NCBI RefSeq assembly: GCF_004793545.1
Contig: NZ_SRYA01000010.1
Span: 1 to 64,000 of the forward strand
Direction of reading: 5' to 3'
DNA: 64,000 nucleotides
Source: Petralouisia muris
GTDB taxonomy: Bacteria > Bacillota > Clostridia > Lachnospirales > Lachnospiraceae
Positions 24,975-34,304 of this stretch are shown one piece after another. A model generated the notes under the pieces. The model worked only from the letters and a program-made list of their open reading frames with translations, ran no database searches and was not told the origin of the DNA. Both the position numbers and the translations under genes were made by a program. Every line of letters starts with the position of its first letter. Positions within the stretch are counted from its first letter, which is position 1.

Positions 24975-25821
24975 GAAATCAGTGAGTAGGAAACCAGAGA
25001 TTTTTTGGAACCGGAGAAGAAAAATACTGTTTACTGTGGGAGCGGCATTTGTATATTTATTGGCGGTTCTGGCGGCGGGCATGCTGATGAGTCCGGAACG
25101 CTATGGAATTAATTACAGTGCGAAATTTACGGCGCCCTGTCTGGAGCATCCCTTTGGAACAGATTACATGGGCAGGGACATGTTTTTTAGAAGTATCAAA
25201 GGGCTCTCCAACAGTATAGCAGTGGGAGCTCTGGCTTCGGCAGTCAGTTCTTTGATTGCGCTGGCATTGGGGCTCACTGCAGCTTTAAAAGGAGGAATTG
25301 CAGATCGGTTTGTCAACTGGTGCGTGGATTTATGTATGGGGATCCCCCATTTGATTCTGCTGATTCTGATTTCTTTTATGATGGGAAGAGGAGGCAGGGG
25401 AGTCACCGCAGCGGTGGCTTTGACCCACTGGCCGGAATTAACCAGGCTGGTAAGGGCGGAGGCGCTTCAAATCCGCTCTGCCCGGTATGTGCAGGCATCT
25501 TACCGCATGGGAAAGACCTGGTTTCAGGTGGCCAAAGAGCATATGGTGCCTCAGGTGCTTCCCGTGTATCTGATTGGAGTGGTTCTTCTGTTTCCCCACG
25601 CCATTATGCATGAGGCGGCCGTTACCTTCCTGGGCTTCGGATTTCCAGCGGAGATTCCGGCAATCGGCGTGATTTTGTCAGAGTCCATGGATTATATCAC
25701 CACCGGAAAATGGTGGATGGCGGTATTTCCAGGGCTGATGCTTCTGGCTGCAGTGATGCTGTTTGATGCGGCGGGAGAAAATCTGAAGCGGCTGCTGAAT
25801 CCCAACAGCGGAAATGAATAA
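24967..25821 (+). CDS. ABC transporter permease (DppC/NikC type)
   Basis: 284-residue partner permease. N-terminal helix at about 20-40, then the family's HPFGTDYMGRDMFFR segment (near residue 58-72), which is diagnostic for DppC/OppC/NikC proteins, and a coupling loop around YVQASYRMGKTWFQVAKEHMVP. The start lies inside the end of the previous gene. Confidence 0.9.
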   Translation: MSRKSVSRKPEIFWNRRRKILFTVGAAFVYLLAVLAAGMLMSPERYGINYSAKFTAPCLEHPFGTDYMGRDMFFRSIKGLSNSIAVGALASAVSSLIALALGLTAALKGGIADRFVNWCVDLCMGIPHLILLILISFMMGRGGRGVTAAVALTHWPELTRLVRAEALQIRSARYVQASYRMGKTWFQVAKEHMVPQVLPVYLIGVVLLFPHAIMHEAAVTFLGFGFPAEIPAIGVILSESMDYITTGKWWMAVFPGLMLLAAVMLFDAAGENLKRLLNPNSGNE

Positions 25822-25867
25822 TGGGGAAAAATAAAGATGGGTTCATGTGAAAGGCAGGAGACAGAGA

Positions 25868-26692
25868 ATGAAAGACAAAGATAAGCCGGTGCTTGCAGTG
25901 AAGGATTTGAGTGTTTCTTTTACCATGTACGATGGCGGAATGCGAAGGCGCGAAAGGGAAATGGTGCATCAGCTTTCTCTTACGGTAAATGCCGGGGAGA
26001 TTGTGGCGGTGGCAGGCTCCAGCGGTTCTGGGAAAAGCCTGCTGGCTCATGCAATTCTGGGAATTTTGCCGAAAAATGCGAATATGACGGGAACCCTGGA
26101 ATTTTGCGGCCGGAGGCTGGATGAAAAGGCGCTGAAGCAATTGCGGGGGAAGGAGATTTCTTTTATCCCCCAGTCGGTGAAATATCTGGACCCGCTGATG
26201 AAGGTGGGCAGGCAGGTGATGGGCCCCTGCAGAAGGCGGGAAAGAAGGAGCAGGCAGGCGAAAATGAAACAGGCGTTTGCCCGTTACCAGCTGGAAGAAT
26301 CTGTAGCAAAATTGTATCCTTACCAGCTCTCCGGCGGCATGGCAAGACGTGTGCTGATTTCCGGCGCAGTGATGAATCAGGCAAAATTGATTGTGGCAGA
26401 TGAGCCTACGCCGGGGCTGCAGGAGACGCTGGCAAGGGAAACGATGAAGAATTTCCGGGAGCTGGCAGAGGAAGGCTGCGGCGTGCTTTTAATTACCCAT
26501 GATATTGATCTGGCCCTTAAGATGGCGGATCGGATTGCTGTTTTTTATGAAGGGGACATACTGGAGACAGTTCCGGCAGAGGCATTTGCTGGAGATGGAG
26601 AGGCGCTTGGCCACCCTTACAGCAGGGCGTTTGTAAAGGCGCTGCCCCAAAATGAATTTTGCGCGCCGGAATCATTTGGCTCACGGGTATAA
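25868..26692 (+). CDS. ABC transporter ATPase (DppD/NikD type)
   Basis: 274-residue ATPase. Walker A GSSGSGKSLLAHAI near residue 51, Q-loop SFIPQS near 97, signature LSGGMARRV near 152, Walker B LIVADEPTPGLQ near 170, H-loop ITHD. The signature has M-A-R where many have M-R-Q-R. I use ATG 25868 after GGCAGGAG rather than GTG 25847. The protein ends in SFGSRV, encoded by part of a hairpin repeat (copy C). It lacks the Cys-rich C-terminus of oligopeptide transporters, like NikD. Confidence 0.88.
   Translation: MKDKDKPVLAVKDLSVSFTMYDGGMRRREREMVHQLSLTVNAGEIVAVAGSSGSGKSLLAHAILGILPKNANMTGTLEFCGRRLDEKALKQLRGKEISFIPQSVKYLDPLMKVGRQVMGPCRRRERRSRQAKMKQAFARYQLEESVAKLYPYQLSGGMARRVLISGAVMNQAKLIVADEPTPGLQETLARETMKNFRELAEEGCGVLLITHDIDLALKMADRIAVFYEGDILETVPAEAFAGDGEALGHPYSRAFVKALPQNEFCAPESFGSRV
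26647..26691 (+). repeat. Hairpin repeat, short copy C inside a coding end
   Basis: CCAAAATGA (26647-26655) and TCATTTGG (26672-26679) form a hairpin; the right side reads CATTTGGCTCACGGGTATA (26673-26691), the same 19-base motif as copies A and B. It encodes the last residues and stop of the DppD-type ATPase. Confidence 0.5.
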
Positions 26693-26729
26693 AAAGTGCA
26701 GATGACTGAAAAAAGGAAGAGGTGCATGT

Positions 26730-27365
26730 ATGCAGAACAGAAAAGAAACGCCTGCGCTTTTGGCAGAACAGATTAGTTTTCGCTACCGAAAAAATTCTCC
26801 CTGGATCTTGCAGGGGGTTACTCTGCAGGTGAAGGCCAAAGAACGGGTGGCGCTGGTAGGTCCCTCCGGTTGTGGAAAAAGCACATTGGCAGGTGTTTTG
26901 GCGGGATATGAGATACCGGAGAGAGGAGAAGTTTTCTGGGAAGGAAAACCACTGCCGAGAAGCGGCTACTGCCCTGTCCAGATGATCGGACAGCATCCGG
27001 AGCAGGCAGTAAATCCCCGATGGAAGATGAATAAAATTCTTCGGGAATGCTGGAATCCAGAAGAAGGACTGCTTAAACGGATGGGAATCAAAGAGGAATG
27101 GATGACCCGGTGGCCCGTTGAATTGTCCGGCGGGGAGCTGCAGCGGTTTTGCATTGCACGGGTACTGGGGCCTGAGACGAAATTTTTGATTTGTGATGAA
27201 ATCAGCACGATGCTGGATGTAATCACCCAGGCGCAGATTTGGCAGATTTTGTTGGAGGAAACCCAAAGCCGGGGAATGGGGCTCCTTGTTATTACCCATA
27301 ACAGGGCGTTGGCAAAGCGGGTATGCACCAGGATTGTAGATTTGTCGGAGATTAATCAATGCTAG
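26730..27365 (+). CDS. ABC transporter ATPase (DppF/NikE type)
   Basis: 211-residue ATPase, on the short side for the family. Walker A GPSGCGKSTLAG near residue 46, signature LSGGELQRFCIARVL near 131, Walker B FLICDEISTMLDV near 153, H-loop ITHNR near 190. Last gene of the transporter operon. The C-terminal region after the H-loop is short (about 20 residues), as in NikE rather than OppF. An AGAGG site precedes ATG 26730. Confidence 0.88.
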   Translation: MQNRKETPALLAEQISFRYRKNSPWILQGVTLQVKAKERVALVGPSGCGKSTLAGVLAGYEIPERGEVFWEGKPLPRSGYCPVQMIGQHPEQAVNPRWKMNKILRECWNPEEGLLKRMGIKEEWMTRWPVELSGGELQRFCIARVLGPETKFLICDEISTMLDVITQAQIWQILLEETQSRGMGLLVITHNRALAKRVCTRIVDLSEINQC

Positions 27366-27451
27366 ACTTGAAAAATGTTCCGGTTGATTCAGCAGGACTG
27401 TGGGCAATTGTTTTTCTCTCACAGGAAATGGGGAGCAGTTTTCTATAAGAT

Positions 27452-27487
27452 AAAAAAATCCCTTGAAAACTTTCGTCTTCAAGGGAT
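27452..27487 (-). terminator. Rho-independent terminator of tRNA-Arg
   Basis: On the minus strand ATCCCTTGAA (27478-27487) pairs with TTCAAGGGAT (27458-27467), followed by a seven-T run (27452-27458). It may also stop the convergent ABC operon, since a T-poor but stable hairpin forms on the plus strand. Confidence 0.85.
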
Positions 27488-27493
27488 ATTCTA

Positions 27494-27567
27494 CGTGCGT
27501 GAGAAGATTCGAACTCCCGACACCTTGGTCCGTAGCCAAGTGCTCTATCCAGCTGAGCTACACACAC
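27494..27567 (-). tRNA. tRNA-Arg (anticodon ACG)
   Basis: 74-base cloverleaf on the minus strand. The 7-base acceptor stem GTGTGTG/CACGCAC is fully paired; D-stem GCTC/GAGC; anticodon loop CTACGGA; T-arm with TTCGAAT loop; no encoded CCA. ACG is read as ICG after deamination. Confidence 0.95.
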
Positions 27568-27596
27568 ATAACAAATGTTCGCTCGGAACGTTTATA

Positions 27597-27625
27597 ATCT
27601 TACTCCAGTTTCCGGCATTTGTCAA
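27597..27625 (-). promoter_or_regulatory. Promoter of tRNA-Arg
   Basis: On the minus strand TTGACA (27620-27625), 17-base spacer, TAAGAT (27597-27602), about 30 bases before the tRNA. Confidence 0.75.
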
Positions 27626-27743
27626 GAGATTTTTTGAAAAAAATTTGGGAAATGTGGTGAAAAAAAGATCATAGTGTGATAGAATAACAGATAGTTGGAA
27701 AAATATCGGATAAAACAGAAAGCATACAGGTAGGAGAACGTCC

Positions 27744-28223
27744 ATGACGAAAAAGGAATTTTTACATGAATTGCAGATTGCATTGCAAGGGGAGATGGAT
27801 CAGGCGTCAGTAAATGAGAATCTGAGATTTTATGATAATTATATTATGGAAGAGTCCAGAAAAGGAAAGAGTGAGTCAGAAGTAACAGCTCAGCTGGGCA
27901 ATCCCAGGCTGATAGCAAAGACACTGATTGATACCTCAGATAAGCCGGGAGCATCCCAGGGACAGTACTATTCGGAGGATTATAAGGCTGCAGGGCCGGG
28001 AACGGAGAAAGGATTCCGCGCAGACTATTCGGAACAGAATGGATGGGATGTGCGTTTGGGCAGGATGAAGCTGAACAGCTGGTATGGAAAATTACTCTTG
28101 ATTCTGATTGCAGTTCTGGTGATTGTGATCGTGGCAAATGTGGTAGCTTTTCTGCTGCCGGTTATGGTGCCGATTATTTTGATATGGCTGTTGTATTCAC
28201 TGTTTTTTGGGAATAGACGATAG
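27744..28223 (+). CDS. DUF1700/HAAS-domain membrane protein
   Basis: 159-residue protein. Residues 1-65 (KKEFLHELQIALQGE... then QLGNPRLIAKTLI) match the HAAS/DUF1700 helical domain seen in envelope-stress regulators, usually paired with PadR-type repressors. A linker follows and then two close hydrophobic stretches at about 112-155. A GTAGGAG site precedes ATG 27744. It lies 21 bases upstream of the large cyclic-nucleotide-binding-fold protein, so the two are likely cotranscribed. No PadR gene is present here, which is unusual. Confidence 0.75.
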   Translation: MTKKEFLHELQIALQGEMDQASVNENLRFYDNYIMEESRKGKSESEVTAQLGNPRLIAKTLIDTSDKPGASQGQYYSEDYKAAGPGTEKGFRADYSEQNGWDVRLGRMKLNSWYGKLLLILIAVLVIVIVANVVAFLLPVMVPIILIWLLYSLFFGNRR

Positions 28224-28244
28224 ATTGGAGCACAGGAGGAGACC

Positions 28245-30518
28245 ATGGAAACGGTAAAAGTAAGTAAGGGACGACATTTTTTGAAAAAGGGAGACAGGCT
28301 TAAGGGTCTGTTTGTAATATTGCAGGGAAATGTCCGGGTAATTTCAGAGAATGATGAATTCCGCATGAATGCGGGGAGCATTGTGGGACTGGCGGAGAGC
28401 CTTTCGGACAGTTATGTATGTGATTATGTGGCGGAAACGGATTGTATGCTTTATGCATTTCCCTATCGGACGGTAGATGATTATAAGAGGATATTTACAG
28501 AGGAAGAGAAATATGTGGCGGTATTTGCCATGGGAGCGGTTCATCAGGCAGATATGATGATACGCCGGTATGATACATTTTATAAAAAGGCCAGAGAGTT
28601 CTATCGTTTTCTTGCAGAGAGCTTTGGAGAATATCAGAAGCTGTGCGGGGAGCTTGGAATGCCTCAGAAGCAGCTTGCAAGACTTAATTCTCTTGCCCCT
28701 GCTGACATCGAAGAACCGATACAACCCTGGGTGTGCGCATATTATGAACGTATGTCCGCCTTGCCTTTGCAGGCATTGGATCAGCAGCTTGCCAGAGATT
28801 ATGTGCTGGGGACGGGGGCTGTTTCCAATGCAGTCTGCTGGATGAAGAAGTCTATGGAACTGGTGGGAGTGATAAAAGCTTATCTGAGGGAACATAAGGA
28901 TCTTCTTTTGTCAGGAACTTCGGAAAACCTGTTCCGCATGTATTTTGAGCTGGCGAAAAAGGCGGCTTTTACCGGCGCTGATATCAGTGCTGTACAGCAG
29001 AAAATTGCTGAGTTAATGGAATTTGCACGGAAAATCGGTTTCTATCCGGAGCAGATGATAAACTCCAATTTGGCTGAATATGAGAATTATGATTTCACCC
29101 GGACTGTTCAGGCTGAAAACGGCGGCCAGGAGGAAGAAATTGCAGAGCCTTATGAAGAGGAAATTGATTATCTGTCACAGATTCTGGAATATTCTGAATA
29201 TCAGGAAGAAAAAGCAAAGAGCTTCCGGTCTTCTCTCCAGGAATACAAAAATTTGCCGGATATCCTTGCCACGACAGATGATGTGCGCAGACTCCGCCGG
29301 AAGATTACGGATGATTTTTACGCTATATATGAATTGTGCTTTTTCCATTCGCTGAAGGGGGGATATATGCCCACTTCCGTGAAAATGTTCCTGAATTTTG
29401 GATTTATGGATGAAGAGATGGCGGGAAAGGAAAATACCCGCAGCCTGTTTGAAGCGGCAGGCCGAATAAGACGCTGCAAAGCGGCCAACGTGTATACCAT
29501 ATATGATTGGCTGCTGAGTGTTTATCGGGGAGAGAATGAACCCTCCAGAAATGAATTTGACATGGATTATACCGGTTATCTGAATGAGCAGAAAAAGACC
29601 GGAAAGATTACGGCCGCCCAGGTGCCGATTCTGGCAAAGGATAATCAGGAGAAATTAAAGTTCGAGCTGCAGAATATGTTCGTATCCACGAATCGCGCCA
29701 CCTATGGAAAGATATCTACCTTCTGCCCGATTCTCTATAAAGACGATATTATCGGGTCGGTGGAGCATATGCTGATAACGGCAGAAAAGGCCAATGAAGC
29801 GTTAGATGAGATTCGTAAGATTGATTTCTCCCTGTTTTATCGGGAAGTTGGATTCTCAGATCCGGAGCATGAAGTCAATATGGAGATGATTCAGAAGGAA
29901 GTGATTCCTTATATTATTCTGATGCCCAATGCAGGAAGCAAGGCAATGATGTGGCAGGAGACGGCGGGAATCAAGAAGGATACCCAGGCAAGGTTTATTT
30001 TCCCCATACTGACTGTGACAGATGTAGGGGAACTGATGGTAGAGGTATGCGGCCGGTTCCGCTGGGAGATGTGCAGAAAGATTCAGGGCGTGCGCTGGAA
30101 TGATATCACGGAGGCTTCTCTGACTTCCGAGTACAATGATTATATCCAGTATTATCGGAAGAATCATGACCTGTCTGCAGATGCAAAGGAAAAGGTGAAG
30201 AATGCCCTTTACAAGTCCAAGAATAATTATCGGGAGGTATTTGTAAAGGATTACCAGAGCTGGATTCGGTATGAATCTAAGGGAAGCTTCCGTCTGAATA
30301 AGGTATCAAGGGATATTATCTTCCGGTACTGCCCCTTTAATAAGGCAATCCGCACGGAATTGAAAGTAAATCCTATGTACCGTGAAATGTTTGAAAAATA
30401 CGAGATATTAAAGGACAGGAAAGCCCGCCATATGCTGCTGTGGTATGACAGATATCAGAAGAAGGGCGGCACAATTACAGAAGAACTGCAGGCAAATAAA
30501 GATTTCTATGATCTATAA
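28245..30518 (+). CDS. Large protein with N-terminal cyclic-nucleotide-binding-type fold
   Basis: 757 residues, no signal peptide or membrane helices. Residues 5-90 fit a Crp-type cNMP-binding beta barrel (LKKGDRLKGLFVILQGNVRVI, then GSIVGLAESL), but no helix-turn-helix follows. The remaining 650 residues are mostly helical with an acidic stretch near 290-315 and a C-terminal part with many conserved-looking aromatic/basic positions (RYCPFNKAIR, MLLWYDRYQKKGG). I do not recognise any enzyme motif. It reads like a cytosolic signal-receiving scaffold; the preceding membrane HAAS protein may be its partner. Start ATG 28245 follows AGGAGG. Confidence 0.7.
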   Translation: METVKVSKGRHFLKKGDRLKGLFVILQGNVRVISENDEFRMNAGSIVGLAESLSDSYVCDYVAETDCMLYAFPYRTVDDYKRIFTEEEKYVAVFAMGAVHQADMMIRRYDTFYKKAREFYRFLAESFGEYQKLCGELGMPQKQLARLNSLAPADIEEPIQPWVCAYYERMSALPLQALDQQLARDYVLGTGAVSNAVCWMKKSMELVGVIKAYLREHKDLLLSGTSENLFRMYFELAKKAAFTGADISAVQQKIAELMEFARKIGFYPEQMINSNLAEYENYDFTRTVQAENGGQEEEIAEPYEEEIDYLSQILEYSEYQEEKAKSFRSSLQEYKNLPDILATTDDVRRLRRKITDDFYAIYELCFFHSLKGGYMPTSVKMFLNFGFMDEEMAGKENTRSLFEAAGRIRRCKAANVYTIYDWLLSVYRGENEPSRNEFDMDYTGYLNEQKKTGKITAAQVPILAKDNQEKLKFELQNMFVSTNRATYGKISTFCPILYKDDIIGSVEHMLITAEKANEALDEIRKIDFSLFYREVGFSDPEHEVNMEMIQKEVIPYIILMPNAGSKAMMWQETAGIKKDTQARFIFPILTVTDVGELMVEVCGRFRWEMCRKIQGVRWNDITEASLTSEYNDYIQYYRKNHDLSADAKEKVKNALYKSKNNYREVFVKDYQSWIRYESKGSFRLNKVSRDIIFRYCPFNKAIRTELKVNPMYREMFEKYEILKDRKARHMLLWYDRYQKKGGTITEELQANKDFYDL

Positions 30519-30531
30519 AGAAGAACTGTTA

Positions 30532-30560
30532 TGGGGCTGTTATTTTCCGACAGCCCCATT
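30532..30560 (+). terminator. Hairpin between convergent genes, possible terminator
   Basis: ATGGGGCTGT and ACAGCCCCAT form a perfect 10-base stem 14 bases after the upstream stop, without a clear T-run on either strand. The rest of 30561-30676 shows nothing I can name. Confidence 0.45.
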
Positions 30561-30676
30561 GCTATGCTTCATTCTCTGAAAAACGTTTGAGATGAAGCAG
30601 TCTTTCTTCTGTCTCAGCCTCACCACAATGCTTCTTCCGTCTCAGAATCTGAAATTACGGTAACGCGTTCTGCCAG

Positions 30677-31630
30677 TCAAATTGTCATTAAGGTTAACGT
30701 GAAGGTAAGCGTAAGCTTATCAGAGGTTTTCTCGTCACAGAAGGCAGGAAAGGAGACGCCGGAGGCGTCAGGAATGCAGCTGGCAGTCAGAGAGCCTTTC
30801 ATGGATTCGGCCAGAGATTTGGCAATGGCAAGGCCCAGCCCTGTGCCGCTTTTCGTCCTGGCAAAGTCCTGCATATAGAAACGTTCAAACAGATGGGGAA
30901 CATCTTCCGGCCGAAGGGATTCGGCGCCGTTGGTAAATTGGATGCAGATGTTTCCCGGCTGTTCTTCCAATGAAATTTTCAAAAATCCAGTTCCATATCG
31001 TCCGGCGTTTTGAAACAGGTTGGCAAAGATCCGTTCCAGCGCCCAGGGATCTCCCAGCGCCATAACAGGATGTGTTGGCAGGGTGTGTTCTAAGACCATC
31101 TGTGAGCGCTCCAGAATCTGATAATGATCCAAAAGCGCTTCCCGAAGTATCCGGCCGGCGTCCACTTGCTGTAAGGTTATTTGGCAGTCGTGAGAGGACA
31201 GACGGGAGAAATCATAGAATTGAGATACCAGATGTTCCATGGCGTAGGTTTTTCTTTCGATGATTTCAAGAATTTCAGCGGCGTCAGAGCCATCTGCCTG
31301 TTTCAGGAATTTTAAGTAACCAAGAATTACGGTAAGAGGAGTCCGTAAGTCATGGCTGATTTGTTCTATCTGATGCTGGAATTGTTTTTCGCGTTTTTCA
31401 TAATTCTGCCGTTCCCGGCGCAGATCTTCCAGCATACGGTTAGTGGCGCACAGAAGATGTTCCAAATCCTGATCCGGCGTAGCCAGGTGCAGGATTTGAT
31501 TTTGGCTGAGATCTTTTTGGATTTCCTGCAATTCCCGGCAGGCTTCCTTCAGTGCGTGTTTGATGAGAAAGCAGCGGAGTGTGAAGTATCCGCCTGCAAA
31601 GAGCAGGACGGCAAAAAGCAAATAGATCAT
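30677..31630 (-). CDS. Sensor histidine kinase of an antimicrobial-peptide-type module
   Basis: 317-residue kinase. One hydrophobic helix at residues 2-20, a short coiled linker, then the dimerisation domain with the phospho-accepting His in EQISHDLRTPLTVILGY (about residue 94) and an ATPase domain with NLFQNAGRYG and GTGLGLAIAKSLAE. It lacks an extracellular sensor domain, as in kinases that take their signal from the partner ABC transporter. Gene order on the minus strand is response regulator, ATPase, permease, kinase. The last 30 residues are unusually hydrophobic/Thr-Leu-rich. Confidence 0.9.
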   Translation of the reverse strand: MIYLLFAVLLFAGGYFTLRCFLIKHALKEACRELQEIQKDLSQNQILHLATPDQDLEHLLCATNRMLEDLRRERQNYEKREKQFQHQIEQISHDLRTPLTVILGYLKFLKQADGSDAAEILEIIERKTYAMEHLVSQFYDFSRLSSHDCQITLQQVDAGRILREALLDHYQILERSQMVLEHTLPTHPVMALGDPWALERIFANLFQNAGRYGTGFLKISLEEQPGNICIQFTNGAESLRPEDVPHLFERFYMQDFARTKSGTGLGLAIAKSLAESMKGSLTASCIPDASGVSFPAFCDEKTSDKLTLTFTLTLMTI

Positions 31631-31650
31631 AACTCCTCCTTGCTGTGGAT

Positions 31651-32436
31651 TTAAGTATCTTTTTTCCGAAGGGCAGCAATGGCCCAGAGACTAAACAGCA
31701 GAATTCCAATGCCTCCGGCAGTCAGGCATTTGCCCATACCGGCTCCGGTATCCCAGACGGTAATGCAGGTTTTTGTTGTGACCTGCATCCCAGGGTGCCC
31801 CAGATTTGTGAAAAAATTAGCAGGCATCCAAAGGGCGGCAGTTTGTAGAAACTCCAGCTTTATGCTCAAAAGAAAAATGATTTTCGGAATGCCGAACATA
31901 ATGAAATACCATGCAAGAATGCTGTAAATGACCTGTCCAAACAGTTCCAGCATAAAAATTCCTAACACTACAGAAGAAGTGGCTACCAAAGAAACTGCGG
32001 GGATTTCCATGAATAGATCCCGCATAGTGACAGGGCCCTGCCGGGGCAGCAGCAGGGAAGCGCTGCTGGCATAAACGGCCATGGTGGGAATCAAAATTAA
32101 AAATGCGGTAAACAGGCTTATCAAGCATTTTCCCAGGAACAGGTTTGTGCGGCAAATTCCATAGGCGATGCTGTTTTTTCGGGTGCCGTTTCTATTTTCT
32201 CCTTCATATAAAATTGCTGCAATGAAAAAGGCGATCAGACAATACAGCATAGGCTGACTAACCAGATTGGAATAGGAAAAGGAAGTGGTGGCGTAGGAAA
32301 AGTCCGGGGCATAGCGGTGAAACAGCAAGAGAACCATATTAAACAAAAGGGTAAGGCCGGATAAAATCAGGGCGGTCAGGTATACGGGTTTGGTGTGGAA
32401 GACTCTGTAGCATTCGCTTTTGATGTAATTTGTCAT
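31651..32436 (-). CDS. ABC-2 type permease
   Basis: 261-residue membrane protein with six predicted helices, starting MTNYIKSECYRVFHTKPVYL. This is the size and layout of lantibiotic-immunity or ABC-2 drug-export permeases. It overlaps the ATPase stop by 4 bases (ATGA) and is 20 bases ahead of the kinase. It probably pairs with the ATPase as a half-transporter dimer; the substrate is not visible, cell-wall-active peptides are the usual case. Confidence 0.85.
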   Translation of the reverse strand: MTNYIKSECYRVFHTKPVYLTALILSGLTLLFNMVLLLFHRYAPDFSYATTSFSYSNLVSQPMLYCLIAFFIAAILYEGENRNGTRKNSIAYGICRTNLFLGKCLISLFTAFLILIPTMAVYASSASLLLPRQGPVTMRDLFMEIPAVSLVATSSVVLGIFMLELFGQVIYSILAWYFIMFGIPKIIFLLSIKLEFLQTAALWMPANFFTNLGHPGMQVTTKTCITVWDTGAGMGKCLTAGGIGILLFSLWAIAALRKKDT

Positions 32437-33353
32437 TTGCTAACTCCTTTTAAATTAATGAAATATTCCTCCAGTGAAGCGTGACGCTGTTCTAAGCTTT
32501 TGATAAGAATTCCGTGTTCTGCGGCAAGCTGGCTGTAGAATTCTGGTTTTCTCATGGGATTGGTAATTTCAATGCTCTGATCCGGAAGTACCAGGCAGGA
32601 ATCCTTTGGGGCGTGTTTTTCCAGCAGGACGGTATAGCTTTGAGGATCGGTTACTGTAATATTCAGATAATCATTGCATTGTTCCATTAGCTTTTCCGAA
32701 GATATTTCTTCCAGAATCCGTCCCTTGTGGAGGAATCCAAAGGTATCGGCAGTCTGCTGCAATTCTGTCAGGATGTGGCTGGAAAGCAGAATGGTGATAT
32801 TTTTCTCCTGGTTCAGCCGATGGAACAGGTTTCTCAGTTCAATAATGCCGCTGGGGTCCAGCCCGTTGATAGGTTCATCCAGAATCAGAATCTGAGGTTC
32901 GCTGATTAGGGCAATGGCAAGGCCAAGTCGCTGTTTTTGCCCCAGGGAAAGGGTTTTGCACTTGCTTTTCCGTTTTTCCCAGATACCGGTAAGCTTTAAG
33001 ATTTCTTCGATTTTTTCTTTGCCGGGCACGCCTTTTTGGATGCGGTAGTATTCCAGCATTTGCTCTGCGGTCATTCCTGGGAAAAATCCCGGCTGTTCAA
33101 TGATGGTTCCTGTTTGCCTGCGGCAGCGTTCCAGCTCTTTTTCCCCAGTTTTTCCAAACAGCAGGATTTCACCGGAAGCTGCAAAGATATGGCCTGCCAG
33201 TAATTTTAAGAGGGTGGATTTACCGGCGCCGTTATCGCCGATCAGCCCGTAAATACTCCCTCGGGCTACATGGATGCTTACCCCATCCAGAGCCAGGAGA
33301 GAGCCGTAAGATTTTGTTACGGATTTTGTCTCTATGACGTATTCTCTGTTCAT
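32433..33353 (-). CDS. ABC transporter ATPase (BcrA/lantibiotic type)
   Basis: 306-residue ATPase. Walker A GDNGAGKSTLLKLLAGH near residue 41, Q-loop with GTIIEQPGFFPGMTAEQMLEYY, signature LSLGQKQRLGLAIAL near 138, Walker B ILILDEPINGLDPSG near 157, H-loop LLSSHILTE. The C-terminal 90 residues are the extra domain seen in BcrA-type proteins. Start ATG 33353 follows GGGAGGAAATGCA; an upstream in-frame ATG at 33428 has no ribosome site. Operon partner of the ABC-2 permease. Confidence 0.92.
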   Translation of the reverse strand: MNREYVIETKSVTKSYGSLLALDGVSIHVARGSIYGLIGDNGAGKSTLLKLLAGHIFAASGEILLFGKTGEKELERCRRQTGTIIEQPGFFPGMTAEQMLEYYRIQKGVPGKEKIEEILKLTGIWEKRKSKCKTLSLGQKQRLGLAIALISEPQILILDEPINGLDPSGIIELRNLFHRLNQEKNITILLSSHILTELQQTADTFGFLHKGRILEEISSEKLMEQCNDYLNITVTDPQSYTVLLEKHAPKDSCLVLPDQSIEITNPMRKPEFYSQLAAEHGILIKSLEQRHASLEEYFINLKGVSK

Positions 33354-33512
33354 TGCATTTCCTCCCTGTTGGATTTGCTTATTAAATTGGTCTCCTGCAC
33401 AGTCTGCCTTCCGGCGGGAGGAAGGCATGTCACTGCTGCGAAGGGCGAGGGTTTTTACCGTTATATCATAAGGGTTCAGGTTTTAATTAGTCATAAAGAA
33501 CTTTTAAAGAAG

Positions 33513-34205
33513 TTATAAAGTTTCGCAAAGTTTAAAGCCGATTCCGTAGACTGTCTGGATGTATTCTTCTTTTGGGTCGGCGGACTTTAATTTTTTGCGC
33601 AGATTGCTGACATGGACGTTGACGGTGTTGTTTTCACCGTAATAACCGCCCTTCCAGACCAGTTCATAGAGGCGTTCTCTGGAATATACCTTTTCTGGCG
33701 TTTGCAGGAAGAGATGCAGCAGGTCAAATTCCCTTACGGTCAGAGAGAGCTCTGTGCCGTTGACCAGGACCTTCCGGGTATCAGGACAGAGGGTAAGGTT
33801 TTTGCAGGACAAAAGGGCGGGCGAATGTATGTTTCTTAAGGTTCGCCGGAGAGCAGCCTGAATTCGGGCGATAATCTCTTCTGGTTCAAAAGGTTTTGTG
33901 ATGTAATCGTCAGCGCCGGATGTCAGCAGCGTTACTTTGTCATTCAAGGAGCTTTTGGCTGAGAGAACAAGCACGGGAATGCTGCTGCGCATGGTTTCCC
34001 GGATTTCAAACAACAGTTCTTGTCCGGACAGTCCCGGAAGCATAAGATCCAGCAGAATTAAATCCGGCTGTTCCCTTTCCAGCAAAAGCCTGGCCTCTGT
34101 GCCGGAATAAGCCTGGGCTGTGGTATAGCCGGCAGTTGTGAGGATTTTTGTTAGCAGGAGATTGATGTCCGGCTCATCTTCGATGATTAGTATGTTGTAT
34201 GGCAT
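33513..34205 (-). CDS. OmpR/PhoB-family response regulator
   Basis: 230-residue transcription regulator. Receiver residues 3-115 with acidic Glu9-Asp10, phospho-acceptor Asp53 (LILLDLMLPGLSG) and Lys in DYITKPFEPEE; winged-helix domain at 130-228 ending VQTVYGIGFKL. Start at 34205, directly after GGAGG; the frame is open further upstream through the leader and promoter but that is not coding. First gene of the minus-strand module. A 160-base gap separates it from the ATPase gene, so a second promoter for the transporter, and a binding site for this regulator, may lie at 33354-33512. Confidence 0.92.
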   Translation of the reverse strand: MPYNILIIEDEPDINLLLTKILTTAGYTTAQAYSGTEARLLLEREQPDLILLDLMLPGLSGQELLFEIRETMRSSIPVLVLSAKSSLNDKVTLLTSGADDYITKPFEPEEIIARIQAALRRTLRNIHSPALLSCKNLTLCPDTRKVLVNGTELSLTVREFDLLHLFLQTPEKVYSRERLYELVWKGGYYGENNTVNVHVSNLRKKLKSADPKEEYIQTVYGIGFKLCETL

Positions 34206-34304
34206 AGCGACCTCCGTAATTGCAGAAATTATCCTTATTGGGAAGGATGGTGATAGGAAAGTTACGAACTTTAACATTTCACAGTAACACAGTCTTTCCC
34301 ATAA

